Assembly: GCA_033297075.1 (NCBI GenBank)
Contig: MU858057.1
Span: 124,001 to 188,000, forward strand
Reading direction: 5' to 3'
From: Rhypophila decipiens
Lineage: Eukaryota > Ascomycota > Sordariomycetes > Sordariales > Naviculisporaceae
Length of the DNA: 64,000 nt
Below are positions 11,856 through 22,600 of the stretch, piece after piece (position 1 is the first letter of the stretch; each line of letters begins with the position of its first letter). The translations under genes were made by a program, and so were the position numbers. The notes below the pieces were generated by a model that had not been told where the DNA came from, made no database searches, and worked only from the letters and a program-made list of their open reading frames with translations.

Positions 11856-14106
11856 TCACAGCATATACCTAAACCCTCCCCTCCCCTCCCCAGTCCCTCC
11901 CACAAGCTCATCACTCCCCCTTCTTCTTCCTCCTCTCCTTCCATGCCCTCCAACCAACCCCTCCGCCTCCTCCTCCCCCTCAACAATTTCTTCCTCATCA
12001 TCACCTCCTTGCCTCCGTAGTCCACCAACAACCACAACTTTCTTTGGTCTTGGTCCCTCCCCAAATTCCTCCCTCTCCAACCTCTGATTCAACCAGCCAA
12101 GATAAACCCTCAACCCCCCCGCAAGCAAAGCAACAACCCCCATAGCAACCGCACAAACAGCCATCCCCCTGCTCCAAAACGGCCCCTCAGAATCAGGATA
12201 CAGTCTCACCCCTACAAGCGGTCCGCACTGCCCAACAAGCTGCATCAACGCAAACCCGCCCCCCTGTCTCGACTCGCCGCGCTGGTTATTGATACTCCAG
12301 ACAATCGTCAACACCACAACATTAAAGAAGCCTATCGCTGCCGGGTAGACGGCAAAGTATCGCCACAGACTTGCACTTTCCAAGCCCAGTTTCTGGGAGA
12401 ATGCCAAGAGGGTGTACCCCCCCGATGAAGCCAGTGCATGTATGACAAGGAAGATAGTCCGAGACCGGGTCTTGTCGGATATGTAGGCCGTGGCTAGGAC
12501 AATCAGGAAAGAAGCCAGATAAGGGGGTGCAGCTAGCGCCTGGGACGTCAGGGTGTCATGCCCCATTGCCGTTAATATCGTGGGCAAAAACACTGGCAGC
12601 GAGGAATAAGCCATGTTGGTGAGGAAAAAGATTAATGCCGTGAGCCAGGCTATTGGGTCTACCAAGACAGAGAGAAGGTCGTGGATATTTAGGCCGGAGG
12701 AAGAAGATTTTGATTTCTTGGTGCCTTTTTCTTGACGTAACCGGAGTCGAGCTACTTTCTTTTCTCGCGCGGTCAGGTACGGTGCTGTCTGTGGTGAGTC
12801 GGGGATTATATTCCATGCTATTAGGGCTACCAGGACTGAGGGGAATCCTTCGATTAGGAACAGTAAACGCCAGGGCGCTACTGGGGAGTGTTGGCCTAGT
12901 TTTATGATGAGCCAGGCTAGGGAGGAGGCAAAGCTTGTTGCTAATGGTGCGGCTGTACACTGTTAGTCACTGTCTATGCAAGTTTTGGAGGGTGGGGGGG
13001 GGGGGGGGGGAGACAAACCAGAAACAAAAATAGCAGTCCGAAAGGCCAGTTCATCCCTTTTAAAGAAAAAGGAGAGGTAGAAAGGTATCCCCGTGAAGCC
13101 TGCCTCGCCTATGCCGAGCAGGGTCCGGAGAAAGATGAGCATGGGGTAGTTGACGGCCACGGCTTGCATTGAGGCTGTCAGGCCCCATGACAGGACCAAG
13201 ACAGAGACGTAGATGTGTGCCGGGATCAGCCTCCACAGTAGCGACATCCACTCAAACGCAATGTAGGCCATGTAGAACGCTGCTAGGGCCCACTCGTAGT
13301 AGTCTTTCTTTGGGGGGACCGATTGGAGGTCGTCGTCCATGCCGGCGATGCGGGCATTTCCAATGTCTGGTTTTCAGCGAGGCACAGAGGTCAGCTTTTG
13401 ATATACGACGAGGATACGGAAAAGCACAACAGACACGAGTCGGGCATTGGAATCTTGTTGGTGCGACAAACACAACCGGATGGAACACATATACAAGGAA
13501 GCACATGAACACCACAAAAGAAAGGCACCAAAGGACAGAGAGAAACATACTCGACCGGTCCAAAAAGCTGAGCATATAAAGCAGCGCCACAAAGACGACC
13601 AGCTTCCTGTCAAACTTGCGCACCACGGCTTTCTCTTCGTCCGGTGTATACAGCTGGAAACTGGCCACACTGGCGGCTCGACGCCTCCTTTGGCCTGCCC
13701 TTTCAGCATCATGATAATATCCGTCGGCGGCAGCGGCGCCCTCGCCATCCGTATCATCATACTCTTCCGATTCGTGATAGCTCCCATCACCTGCATCTTG
13801 GTGGCTGTATTTATCTGGAAAGAAGCCCCTGTCAAGTTGTATCCTGCTTCGATCTTGGAGTTCGTACATTCCCACACTTTCTTCTCCGTGTTCTAGTCCG
13901 TAGGCCTTGTTCTCGGCCCTGGGAACTGCAACGTTGTCCGAGTCATCGTCGGAATCAGAATCGGGCGTCATTCGATCGCTTGTTTGTGCCGAGGACGAAG
14001 GCGTGGCTGAGGATGCTCCTCGTTGTTGGGTTTCTGGTTGACTTCCACTTCCGCTAGCCCCTCCTGCCCCTGGGTTTATAGACCTCTGTTGTTGTGAATG
14101 GCTCAT
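11856..14106 (-). CDS. MFS transporter, anion:cation symporter (Dal5/Tna1-like) family
   Basis: This is a 12-helix major facilitator transporter of the group that takes up organic anions such as allantoate, nicotinate or pantothenate; its substrate cannot be told. Exons on the minus strand are 14106-13551, 13366-13019 and 12952-11856, giving 666 residues. Splicing of intron 1 rebuilds the signature DRSNIGNARIAGM after the first helix, and exon 2 holds LGIGEAGFTGIPFYL. Two extensions are unusual. The N-terminal cytoplasmic tail is about 165 residues, rich in Ser, Asp and Gln, with acidic runs (DSDSDDDSD, EEYDDTDGEG). The C-terminal tail is Gly/Arg/Glu-rich, with a DDEEEIVEGEEEAE stretch. The ATG at 14106 was chosen because the frame upstream has no other ATG. 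Intron 2 contains a run of 17 G on the plus strand. The gene is isolated, with no pathway neighbours. Confidence 0.93.
12994..13010. repeat. Homopolymer run of 17 G (C on the minus strand)
   Basis: The run lies in intron 2 (12953-13018) of the MFS gene, 8 bases from its 5' splice site on the transcribed strand. Its length is likely to vary between isolates or sequencing reads. Confidence 0.9.
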
Positions 14107-17100
14107 CTCGTCCGGTTGTGAAGCCAATCGACAGCTAATACTCGTAGGCGGCCCTTGATAATCCGGTGATGGTATATTAGGCTGTCATGTCTCTTTCTTA
14201 CACGGCAGCAGTACCCTAGCTTTCCTCCGTGTCTTAAGCCACCAGGCCCCACACCGCCCGGTCGCGTAATCGGCCCGTCGATCGGTTGATCGGTAGGAAC
14301 GGTGTCGAGGAGAGACCCAGCTATGCAGCCTTGATGCTGTACCCGCCAAGTCGTGACCAAGGTATATAATAAATGTACAGCAATCGATGGGCGGTAGTCG
14401 CAATAGCCTCAATATTTAGCGAGGGTGGACGAGTGCAAGCCGACCATGTATCTGGGTACGCATCCAGATGTGCCCAGTAACACCAAATCCGAGGGTAGGT
14501 CAAAGTTTGCGGCCGCAACCTAAAAAAAGGTGCCGTCTCCCAGGTCCGACCTCGAGATCAGATGCGGGTCGAGGTACAAGGGGGCCCGGGCAGATTACTG
14601 CGGCCGAGAAAAGAAACCCAGACACGAACGAGAAGGGAATCGGAATGGAATTGAACAACCCTGATTGAAGAAGGGAAGATGAAAAAGTTGAGGCGATGTT
14701 GATAACCGCACGTCATTCGCTCCTCAGGGAGCTGAAGGCGCCAAGCCAATTGACAGCCCGTAGGATTCAGCGGCAGCGGCTTGGGACCAATGACGCAGCG
14801 GGGATGGAACCTCAGCGCTTTTCCAGTTCCACCCGGCGCGTTGGGTCGCCTGCTGTCAGCACGTGTTTGGCATTTCTGGCGGCGATTGGCGCTTTTGATG
14901 TTCGCGCTTTCTTCAGTCTCGTCTTCTTCCTTGCCCGTGTGGTGAAGCTGACAACTGAAGAAGAGGGTATTCGTGCAGACAATTGAATCCAACTGCTTCC
15001 TCACTGAGTGCTGTACCAAGAGTACCAAGCGCTCTGGCGGACGGGACGGGAGCGGCCTTGATTGCCTCCGATGTGGAGTCTCAAAATCTCCGGACCGATC
15101 CGAGCCTCGATAATGAATCTTGTCATTTTATTTGCTCAATAGGTATACTCGATGTGTGCATCGTGTCCATTTCTTCTTGAAAACCAAGTATTGAACAATC
15201 CCATACATATTATGACTCCGTCGCAAATTCGCTAGTACGTATGGACCCCAACCAGTAGCCTCAAGGTGGATAGCTTGCATTTAACAGGCCATGTCGGCAT
15301 GTCCTCAATTCCGCACTCCCATCCGTCCTCCGTCCTCCGTATTCCGTACTCCATTATGTACTCCATACTTGATACTTGATACTCCACACTTGATAACGGT
15401 AGTGCAGAAGTTCGCAGGACCTGATGGGGTTCTTCATCTCAAACGGGCCTCATATAGTTCGTCTCTCAAGGATCACCCCTTGACGGCGAAACGAGCCGAT
15501 ATCCACAGAGCAAAAGGCCCAGAGCCCAGCCTTGATGTTCGATCCGTAATTTGGCAAAGTGGATGTCATCCACAATATGCAACGACGGTCGACGAGAAAG
15601 GGACATTGAGGTTCTCGATCCAGGCTAGGTCCTCGCTGGTAATCTGAGACCGGGAGGAGGTACTATCTGTTACCGGCTGGTGGGCATATGGCAAGCATAA
15701 GAGAAGATGTTTGGGCATGGACATAGTATGAATGATGAAACTCGTGAATAGGGCCAAGTAATACATGGAGGAAAGGTCGGAAGACTGGAAATGGGATATG
15801 TTCATCTCATCTGCTCCTTTCAATCACAATTCAAGCTGCCGAGTTCATCGTAGCTTTCGAGCTTTCAAACTAGGTAGCTATCTGAGCATTGTGGCGAGGT
15901 GAAAGGAAGTTGGGACGGAATCAGAGTAATTAATCATGTCATCTAGTCTCAGCTTCACTTGCCATCCAGAGTTTCCGGACGAGATGGAGTAATCAATATT
16001 TACTTGAGCATAAGATGAGATGAAATACCTTTAAACAATGGTATTGTGAACATGAGATGAAATAACCATTTTGGTGCAATCCTTAATGTATATAAAAGGC
16101 CAAACCACATCCCATCCTTAAAAAGGCCAAATAATTCATGAACTCGGTTCATAACTCAGTCTGTTTATTACAGACATATTTCTAGTAGACACATCAGTTA
16201 GTTACAGGTAGGTCGGTAGTATGTAGGTACTGAGACAAGGTTGGCAGACAAGTTTACATGTTCCATTTTGTTCATCATCAATCACCTCCATAAACAGGCC
16301 AAGACAAAGGGAAGATAGGTAAGGAAGAGGCGGGTAGGTAGATATCAACAACAAGCTGACAGGCCAACATACAAGTAAATACATGCAAGGTCTGTCTGCC
16401 CGCTCGCCAGACCGGCACGGTTTGATGTCTTTAATGTACACCAAGTAAAAAGATGCAAAAAGTCACCGGCCCTGCCCCCCCTCTTCCTTTCTCCCTTTAT
16501 CCAAAAAGACTCCGTACGGAGTTACTTCCTGGGAGTTGAGATGCCCAAAAAAAACAAGAGCCACATCCTCTTATCAACCGTCGTATGTTCTCCTGAATCT
16601 CCAAGCTAGAAACAACATCGTATTTTTGCAGCTCTCCAAAAAAGGCGGAAGAATGTATATATCTAGCCCGTCGTTCATTGTCCAAAACACACATGCCCAA
16701 CAACTGACTGACTAAATCGCCTGCTCAACACAAGAATCCCCCAAAAAAAACATGAAGCGTTCAGGCCTCGTCTAAACAACCACCCATCCCCAAAAGATAA
16801 AAATAATTAACAATAAAAGCCATCAAAGCCAAATCAAACAAGCCAGCAAAAAAGTTGGGCCCGTGATCCTTTTACCCCTGTAGAGGTGGCCATGAAGGTG
16901 AGTGTATGTAAATGATGAGACGGCAAGGCATGTACAGTTGCCGAGTCCCGTCAGAAGAATGATATAATAATAAAAAAAGGTGCGATGCTGAAAGGTATAA
17001 AAATAAAAACGCTAGTTCGATAAAACAAAGCGTGCCGCTCAATTCAAAAAAAAAAAACGTTCGTCGTCTATGTTTGTTGGTTGTCGCCTCCCTGGCCCAG

Positions 17101-17244
17101 AGTTTTGTGCGCGCGGAAAAAGAGACAATCCAAAGGGTATCGAAGTGTACAAAAAAGAGAACTCGGTGTGCGTGTCAGTTGTTGGCTGGATGCAAGGAAG
17201 AGAGATGGTCCCGTTGGACAAGGGAGTAGTTTTAGGCCGGGCGA
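14107..17244. other. 3.1-kb intergenic region
   Basis: No gene is supported. The left part is the promoter of the MFS transporter. The right part, about 16.1-17.2 kb, is A/T-rich and probably 3' flank of the mucin gene. Visible structure is limited to a pyrimidine-rich TCCGTCC/TACTCC/ACTTGATA imperfect repeat at about 15320-15400, AGGTA-rich stretches at 16200-16350, and a 14-bp palindrome at 16509-16522. Confidence 0.6.
16509..16522. repeat. 14-bp perfect palindrome ACTCCGTACGGAGT
   Basis: Perfect inverted repeat downstream of the mucin gene. It is the longest example of the TACTCCGT/ACGGAGTA motif that recurs in several intergenic parts of this window. Confidence 0.8.
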
Positions 17245-19692
17245 TCAGTTCCATCCGAGAGAGTTTTCAGCAGCAACGGGTGCCGAGATGTACGCCGTTC
17301 GTCCCGAGTTGCCCGCTCCGCTCCTTCCACTGCCATGGCTGTTACGTTCTCCCGCGGCGGGTCCCGAAGTGGCTCCGTAGGTGCTGAAATCTCTGCTCAA
17401 CAAGGCACCACCCATCATGGCAGGGCTGCCGCGACCGTTGTACTGCATCTCGGAGGGGTTGCTGATCGAGCTCGCGCGTCGGTGTGCCTGCTTCTTCCTC
17501 TTGTACCGCCTGGCAATGATGAACATGGCCGCTCCGTAAGCCGCAGCGATGCCGACCGATCCAGCCACAATACCCGCGGTGGCGCCCTTCTCGGCCGAGG
17601 TCTGGTTGTTGGCATTGCCTTCGCCGCCGAAGGGATCGGTAGGACCGTCGGTAGGATCCGCAGGGATGCCTGTGTCCCAGCCCGGTCCGCCGCCGTAGCC
17701 AGCGCCGAGGGTGATGTCGATGGCGCTGTTGATCTGCATGGTGAGATTCTGTACAATTGGTTGGCCACTGGCGTATAGAGCGGAATTGGCAAGCCTGATG
17801 TCCATTTGCAGAGCGTCAATCAGGTTGCTGGGATAAGAAGCAATGGCGAGCGTGGTCAGATAGCCAAGAGAGGGTCTGGTGTCCAGAGGAATCAACTTCA
17901 TGACCCTGCACTTGCTCAGATCAAAGTTGGAGCCGTAGGCAAGGGCTTGCGGGAGAAGGCGGAAGATTTGATAAGCAGCTTGGTTGTTCTGGCTCACGAA
18001 GGGATAGTTGAGCGAGTTCAGGAACCCAATCTGGATGAGCGTCGTGTCCTCGGGCTGCGGCTCGCCGAACGTGTCGGGGTTGATGGCCTTGGGGAGGGCG
18101 GTCGGGATGCCGCTGCCGCTTGTGGGTGCAATAATCCCGCTGACCGTTGTCGAGGCATCATCCACAATAATGGCCGTCGGTGTAGCCCATCCTTCGGTGC
18201 CGCCTGTGATGGTGCTGAGAGGAGGCACGCTGGTCACATCATCTGACGGGGGGGTAGTGGTTTGGGGAGTGGTTGTGGGAGGCAGAGAGGTAGGAACAGT
18301 AGTCGGTGGCGTCACTTGCGGGACAGTGTTGTTGGCGCTCGTGGTGGAATTCAGCGTTACGGGAGGAGGAGGCAGGGGTGCTGAGGAAGCTTCAGAAGGT
18401 TGGTCCGGGGGAGGCGTTACAACGGATCCTCCAGAAGTAGTAGTACTTGGTGGTGGACCCGCCGAAGTGGTAGTGTTGCTAGATACCGGGGGATCGACGG
18501 GTTCGCTGGGTTCCGGAATAGGGGAGACGGGAGGTGGTGTGACACTTGACACGGGCGGTGTGCTAGATTCCCCGGGAACGGGCGTCGTAGTCGATTCTGG
18601 TTGAGGATCGGGGGTAGCCGATGACTGGCCCGGGATAGGCGATGAAACAGGTGGCTGATCGGCCGTTGACGTCGAAGTAGGCGGCTCCGAGATGATGGGC
18701 GGCGGCAGCGAAGGGATCAGTGACGGCTCGATATCAGCCGACGTGGTGGTGATCGGTGCCTGAGACGGTACAGGATCGGTCGTATTGGAAGCCTTGGGCG
18801 GGTTGAGGATGCTGGAGATGATGCTCTCGATTGGTTCCAGTGGGTCTTTCGCCGAGCTGGTCGTCGTCACGATGCCCGAAGGAGCCAACAAAATGCCAGA
18901 GGTGCTGGTTGTGGTCGTCGTGGGAGCTACCGACACTGGCGGTTCGGTCGACGTCGTCGTGTTCGCTGCCAGAGGTGGCTCGCTCGGGCTGGGATCCTCG
19001 CTCTCAACGGGCTTTGGTGGTTCCGACGAGACGGGTACCGTATCTTGGCTGCTCGTGCTGGTTGGTCTAGTCGTGGGAAGAACAACTGATGACGGCACGC
19101 CTCCTGACGAAGGAGCATCTGACTGGGGAGCATCCGACTTGGGAGCGTCAGACTTGGGAGCATCCGACTTGGGAGCATCCGACTTGGGAGCGTCAGACTT
19201 GGGAGCGTCAGATTTGGGAGCTTCAGTTGAAGGAGCATCCGACTTGGGAGCCTCGGATGACGGAGCGTCGGTCGAGGGAGCATCGGACGATGGGGACGAT
19301 GGCAGAGGCTCGTCTGCGGGCGGCTTGGACGTCACATCTTCCTTCGAAGTGCTGGGGTTGGTGGTGGCGGTGTCGGCCGAAGAAGCCGAGCCCGTGTTAT
19401 TCGCAGTGCCCGTCGCGGCTGGCGGCGAAACCCAGATGGTGCTCTGGACAACAATCGTCGTCACCCTGGGATTCGTGCTCTCCGACGCAGACTCATCGCG
19501 GGGCAATGTCTTGGGAGCGCTGAGGCTGAGATCGGGCGTGCTCGACTGCGACTCGAGGGAAGAGGATGAGGTTATGGTGGTGTTGGAAAACTGCCGCTTG
19601 ACGTGTCGAGGAAAGTAGATCTTGGGCCGGGCTTGATCAGCGACGGCGGTGGCCGCCAGCAGAGCAGCGGCCAAAAGAGAAGTCGTCCGCAT
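17245..19692 (-). CDS. msb2: Msb2-type transmembrane signalling mucin
   Basis: Msb2 proteins are plasma-membrane mucin sensors acting upstream of the Cdc42 and MAP-kinase pathways that control invasive growth, osmotic response and, in pathogens, surface sensing. This single-exon gene encodes 815 residues. Residues 1-18 are a signal peptide (MRTTSLLAAALLAATAVA). Residues 40-535 are Ser/Thr/Pro-rich, as in O-glycosylated mucins, with a pentapeptide repeat APKSD around 137-196. Residues 540-665 form a folded ectodomain (TLIQIGFLNSLNYPFV ... LTMQINSAIDITLG) fitting the conserved membrane-proximal domain of Msb2/Hkr1 proteins. One membrane helix lies at about 703-726, followed by a basic stop-transfer RRYKRKK. 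The cytoplasmic tail of about 85 residues contains SPAMMGGALLSRDFSTYG, typical of filamentous-fungus Msb2. It shares a very long 5' region with the FKBP gene. Confidence 0.92.
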   Translation of the reverse strand: MRTTSLLAAALLAATAVADQARPKIYFPRHVKRQFSNTTITSSSSLESQSSTPDLSLSAPKTLPRDESASESTNPRVTTIVVQSTIWVSPPAATGTANNTGSASSADTATTNPSTSKEDVTSKPPADEPLPSSPSSDAPSTDAPSSEAPKSDAPSTEAPKSDAPKSDAPKSDAPKSDAPKSDAPKSDAPQSDAPSSGGVPSSVVLPTTRPTSTSSQDTVPVSSEPPKPVESEDPSPSEPPLAANTTTSTEPPVSVAPTTTTTSTSGILLAPSGIVTTTSSAKDPLEPIESIISSILNPPKASNTTDPVPSQAPITTTSADIEPSLIPSLPPPIISEPPTSTSTADQPPVSSPIPGQSSATPDPQPESTTTPVPGESSTPPVSSVTPPPVSPIPEPSEPVDPPVSSNTTTSAGPPPSTTTSGGSVVTPPPDQPSEASSAPLPPPPVTLNSTTSANNTVPQVTPPTTVPTSLPPTTTPQTTTPPSDDVTSVPPLSTITGGTEGWATPTAIIVDDASTTVSGIIAPTSGSGIPTALPKAINPDTFGEPQPEDTTLIQIGFLNSLNYPFVSQNNQAAYQIFRLLPQALAYGSNFDLSKCRVMKLIPLDTRPSLGYLTTLAIASYPSNLIDALQMDIRLANSALYASGQPIVQNLTMQINSAIDITLGAGYGGGPGWDTGIPADPTDGPTDPFGGEGNANNQTSAEKGATAGIVAGSVGIAAAYGAAMFIIARRYKRKKQAHRRASSISNPSEMQYNGRGSPAMMGGALLSRDFSTYGATSGPAAGERNSHGSGRSGAGNSGRTAYISAPVAAENSLGWN
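19105..19284 (-). repeat. 15-bp coding tandem repeat (APKSD pentapeptides) in the mucin
   Basis: About twelve consecutive 15-bp units encode the pentapeptides SDAPK, SEAPK, STEAP and close variants at residues 137-196. The central units are nearly identical at DNA level, so copy number is likely to vary. Confidence 0.9.
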
Positions 19693-22600
19693 CCTATAAT
19701 CTATCCCTCAAAAGACCACGCACTGAAAATCTCGAATAATAAAGAATTGGACCGTTGAGGTGTGAGCCACGGGTGGCGTCGTTAAAGTTGTTGGTGTTGT
19801 GATCTGATGCCAACACAGCGTCAGCGCCTCTTCAGGCGACGGCGACCATGTGAAGAAACACTCACTTGTCAGGAAAGGAAAATAACGAATGTACTTGACA
19901 AACTTGTCAAAGCGAGTGAATAGTCTAGGTCAATTCATCGCCAGGTCAGTTGACTGTGCCCATCACTCCACTCCCATATTCCGTGCATAAATGATCCGCA
20001 AGATCGGCTGCCAACGTGGAAAGGCGTGGCCACTGCCCAGAATCAAGGCATCGAAGTTCTCGACCAGTCGGTTGATGTGCCTCTGCCATTCATGCAAACC
20101 TGCCACCCGCTTCCCCAAAACTGCAAACTCGGGATTATCCTCTGCCCAAACTCACATTCAGTATTTATATGGACGGGAGCGCTGTCTCTCCCTCCGGTTG
20201 TATATATGCGTTTATATGATGGTTGTTTATAAAAGAGTGGCTTGACGAAAAATCGTCAGATGAAAGAAAAGGAATCTCGACAGAATCCTTTTACGCTTCG
20301 GTGTTGATGGCTCGCGTCCTCGATTTCATCTGGCAGGCATTGGGAACTGTCGCTGGTACCTCCTGGTGGGCCCAGAAGAAAAAGACAAAAGGCGGCCGTG
20401 GAGAAGGGAAACGTCGACGATGCTATCGTTGACGAGTCGTGAGGCGTTGAAAAGGGACGACGTCGCCGGGAATCGAGGCTGGACGGGGATTGAGAGAGTC
20501 GGCGGCGGAAGGGGGGAGGAAGAGAAGAAGGAGCGGAAGGAAAGGTGAGCTCTCGAGGTTGGTGGAGGCGGAGGTGTACCACAGTAAAGAGAGGAGAGAG
20601 AGTAAACGAAACCCGCAAGGAACGGCGAGGACCACCGCAGATTGGCCAGCACGGAAATGGGAACTCTTGGCCAGGTTGGTCCTTGGTAGGGTGGTGGGCA
20701 CCTGGGCAGAGGGCAGTGCTTGGTGCAGTTGAGTCCTGCAGGGGTGAGCGCTCGTGGGATATTACACTACATTGCCAGGGGTGGGCAGGTAGGAGCGGCG
20801 GCCAGGCGGCCAGGTACCGCTTCGCCTAGAATCTGCACAAAAAGGGACTCTCTGGCCTCTTTTTCCCCTCGACTTGACTTGCCCCTGCAACAAGAGGAAA
20901 CAAAAGCACACCAACTGGTTGCACAGACTTGACAAAATGGAACTCCATTTCCTTCTCCTCTTTTTCTCTCTTGTTCAGGCTCCCTTTCCCGAGTTGTCGT
21001 CTCCCCCTTTTCACTAGCACAACATCAACACATGGTGTTCGTCACGAATTGGTGGACCCGACCGGGCTGATGCAGTCGATTGTCCGCTGCGGTCCGTACG
21101 GTATGTGCTGCCCTGAACGCTGGTGAACGCTGACAGCTCTGGCCAGTGATCCTTGGGGATTCCTTGGGGATGGGATGAGGGGTCCACCACACACCTCTTC
21201 TCGTGCCTTTTTTCCTTTCCTTGGTGTCACTGATCGTTCGTTAGGTTCACGCCACCATCCCGGCTCCACAGACCGTTGTGATTGGTGGCCGAGGGCGTGA
21301 ACTCACTAAAAGGGGAAGGTGCGGAACAGTGGCGCATGTTGGTCCGGGGCTAAAATTGGTTCTTGGCAGGATGGGTACCTCCAAATCCTCCAAATCACCG
21401 CAACTGCACTATGAAAAGCCAAGTACTGCCCATAAAATATTAAGGAGTGACCCGATGTGGGTATCGGACGCCTTGGTTGGTCAACGGTGCCGCTATGGGC
21501 GATTTACTGCATCCAACCCCGGGCTCCATGTGCACTGGTGCAGATCCCTGAAGAACGGCTGCGAAAACTGTCTGCTGTCAAGTTTCTGACTGTTGCTGGT
21601 GTCGACTTTGGCGCTGCAATCACAATTGATCTCAGGCTGAAATGCCTGTCAAGTGTTTGTCAAATTGGCTTTCTTTGAGCCGTGGATCGGGTCGATTGAT
21701 TGTGGGCAAAATCTCGTGCAATTGTCTCTGGTCCAGGACTGGAATGAAGGCTGAATAGAGAGGAGAAACGAAACACGCCTTCTTCTTCTGCCCGGGTTTC
21801 CCCAGACCAAGACCAACCAGAGAAAAGGGCCCAATTGACCCCTGCCGCATCGGGGGCTACGGCAGGCCACCGTCCGGCTTGTTCTTCTGGAGCTGCGAAA
21901 TCTCGACTCTTTGCTCCCTCTTCTTTTTTCGCGTTCGCGAGCTGCAAATGCACTCATGATGCTGTGCTTCAGGGCGGATGCCGCTAGCTTACGTATACTG
22001 TCACCCTCCTTTTGGTCCAAAGCAGTAAGGCAGTATGCCATCGTCGTGTCTTGACTCTTGACTGTTGTGTCGGTGCTCCGCCTCCCCTTTTTCAGGTGAG
22101 TGTGAGTGTGCGACGTCTGAATCCTGGAGACTCTCAACTCCATCTCAGCAATGTCAGTTTGTGTTGCCTCGTGAGATGGACGCCCAGCTCAGATGCCTCA
22201 AATAATCGGGAGTGAAGAAAAAATTCTTCATGTTCAAAGGGACCCTCTGCTTTCCCGTGCCGAATATGAGTTAATTAATTATTAATTAGCCGTCGATATT
22301 CCAGCCCAGCCAACCTACCACACGCTTCTAGCTTTTGTGTCAAAAGAATTGGCCACACAAGAGGGGCAGCAAATATTGAATGCACCCGAAGCGGGGTTAT
22401 TAACCGCTGCGGCATTCGAGACGGGTTCAGCCTCGTCTCTTCTGCCTTTCTTGTCCTTTCGTGTCGAGAATTCTTGTGGCAGCTTGCGAGTGTAGCAAAG
22501 TTGTTCGTATGATAAGTCGATACGGAGTAGTGGACTTGTGTATCGTGAAACACAAGCAGATTCCCCCTTCAGCTCGTGTTCAGTTGCCGCTAGAGAAGCT

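Noticed and set aside
14107..14127. Start of the MFS protein at a TTG codon at 14127
   Set aside because: Non-ATG initiation is not needed; an in-frame ATG at 14106 is available with no other ATG upstream.
18785..19618. 277-codon plus-strand frame with (DLGAS)n repeats
   Set aside because: It is the reverse reading of the mucin's APKSD repeat; the minus strand has the signal peptide, membrane helix and tail.
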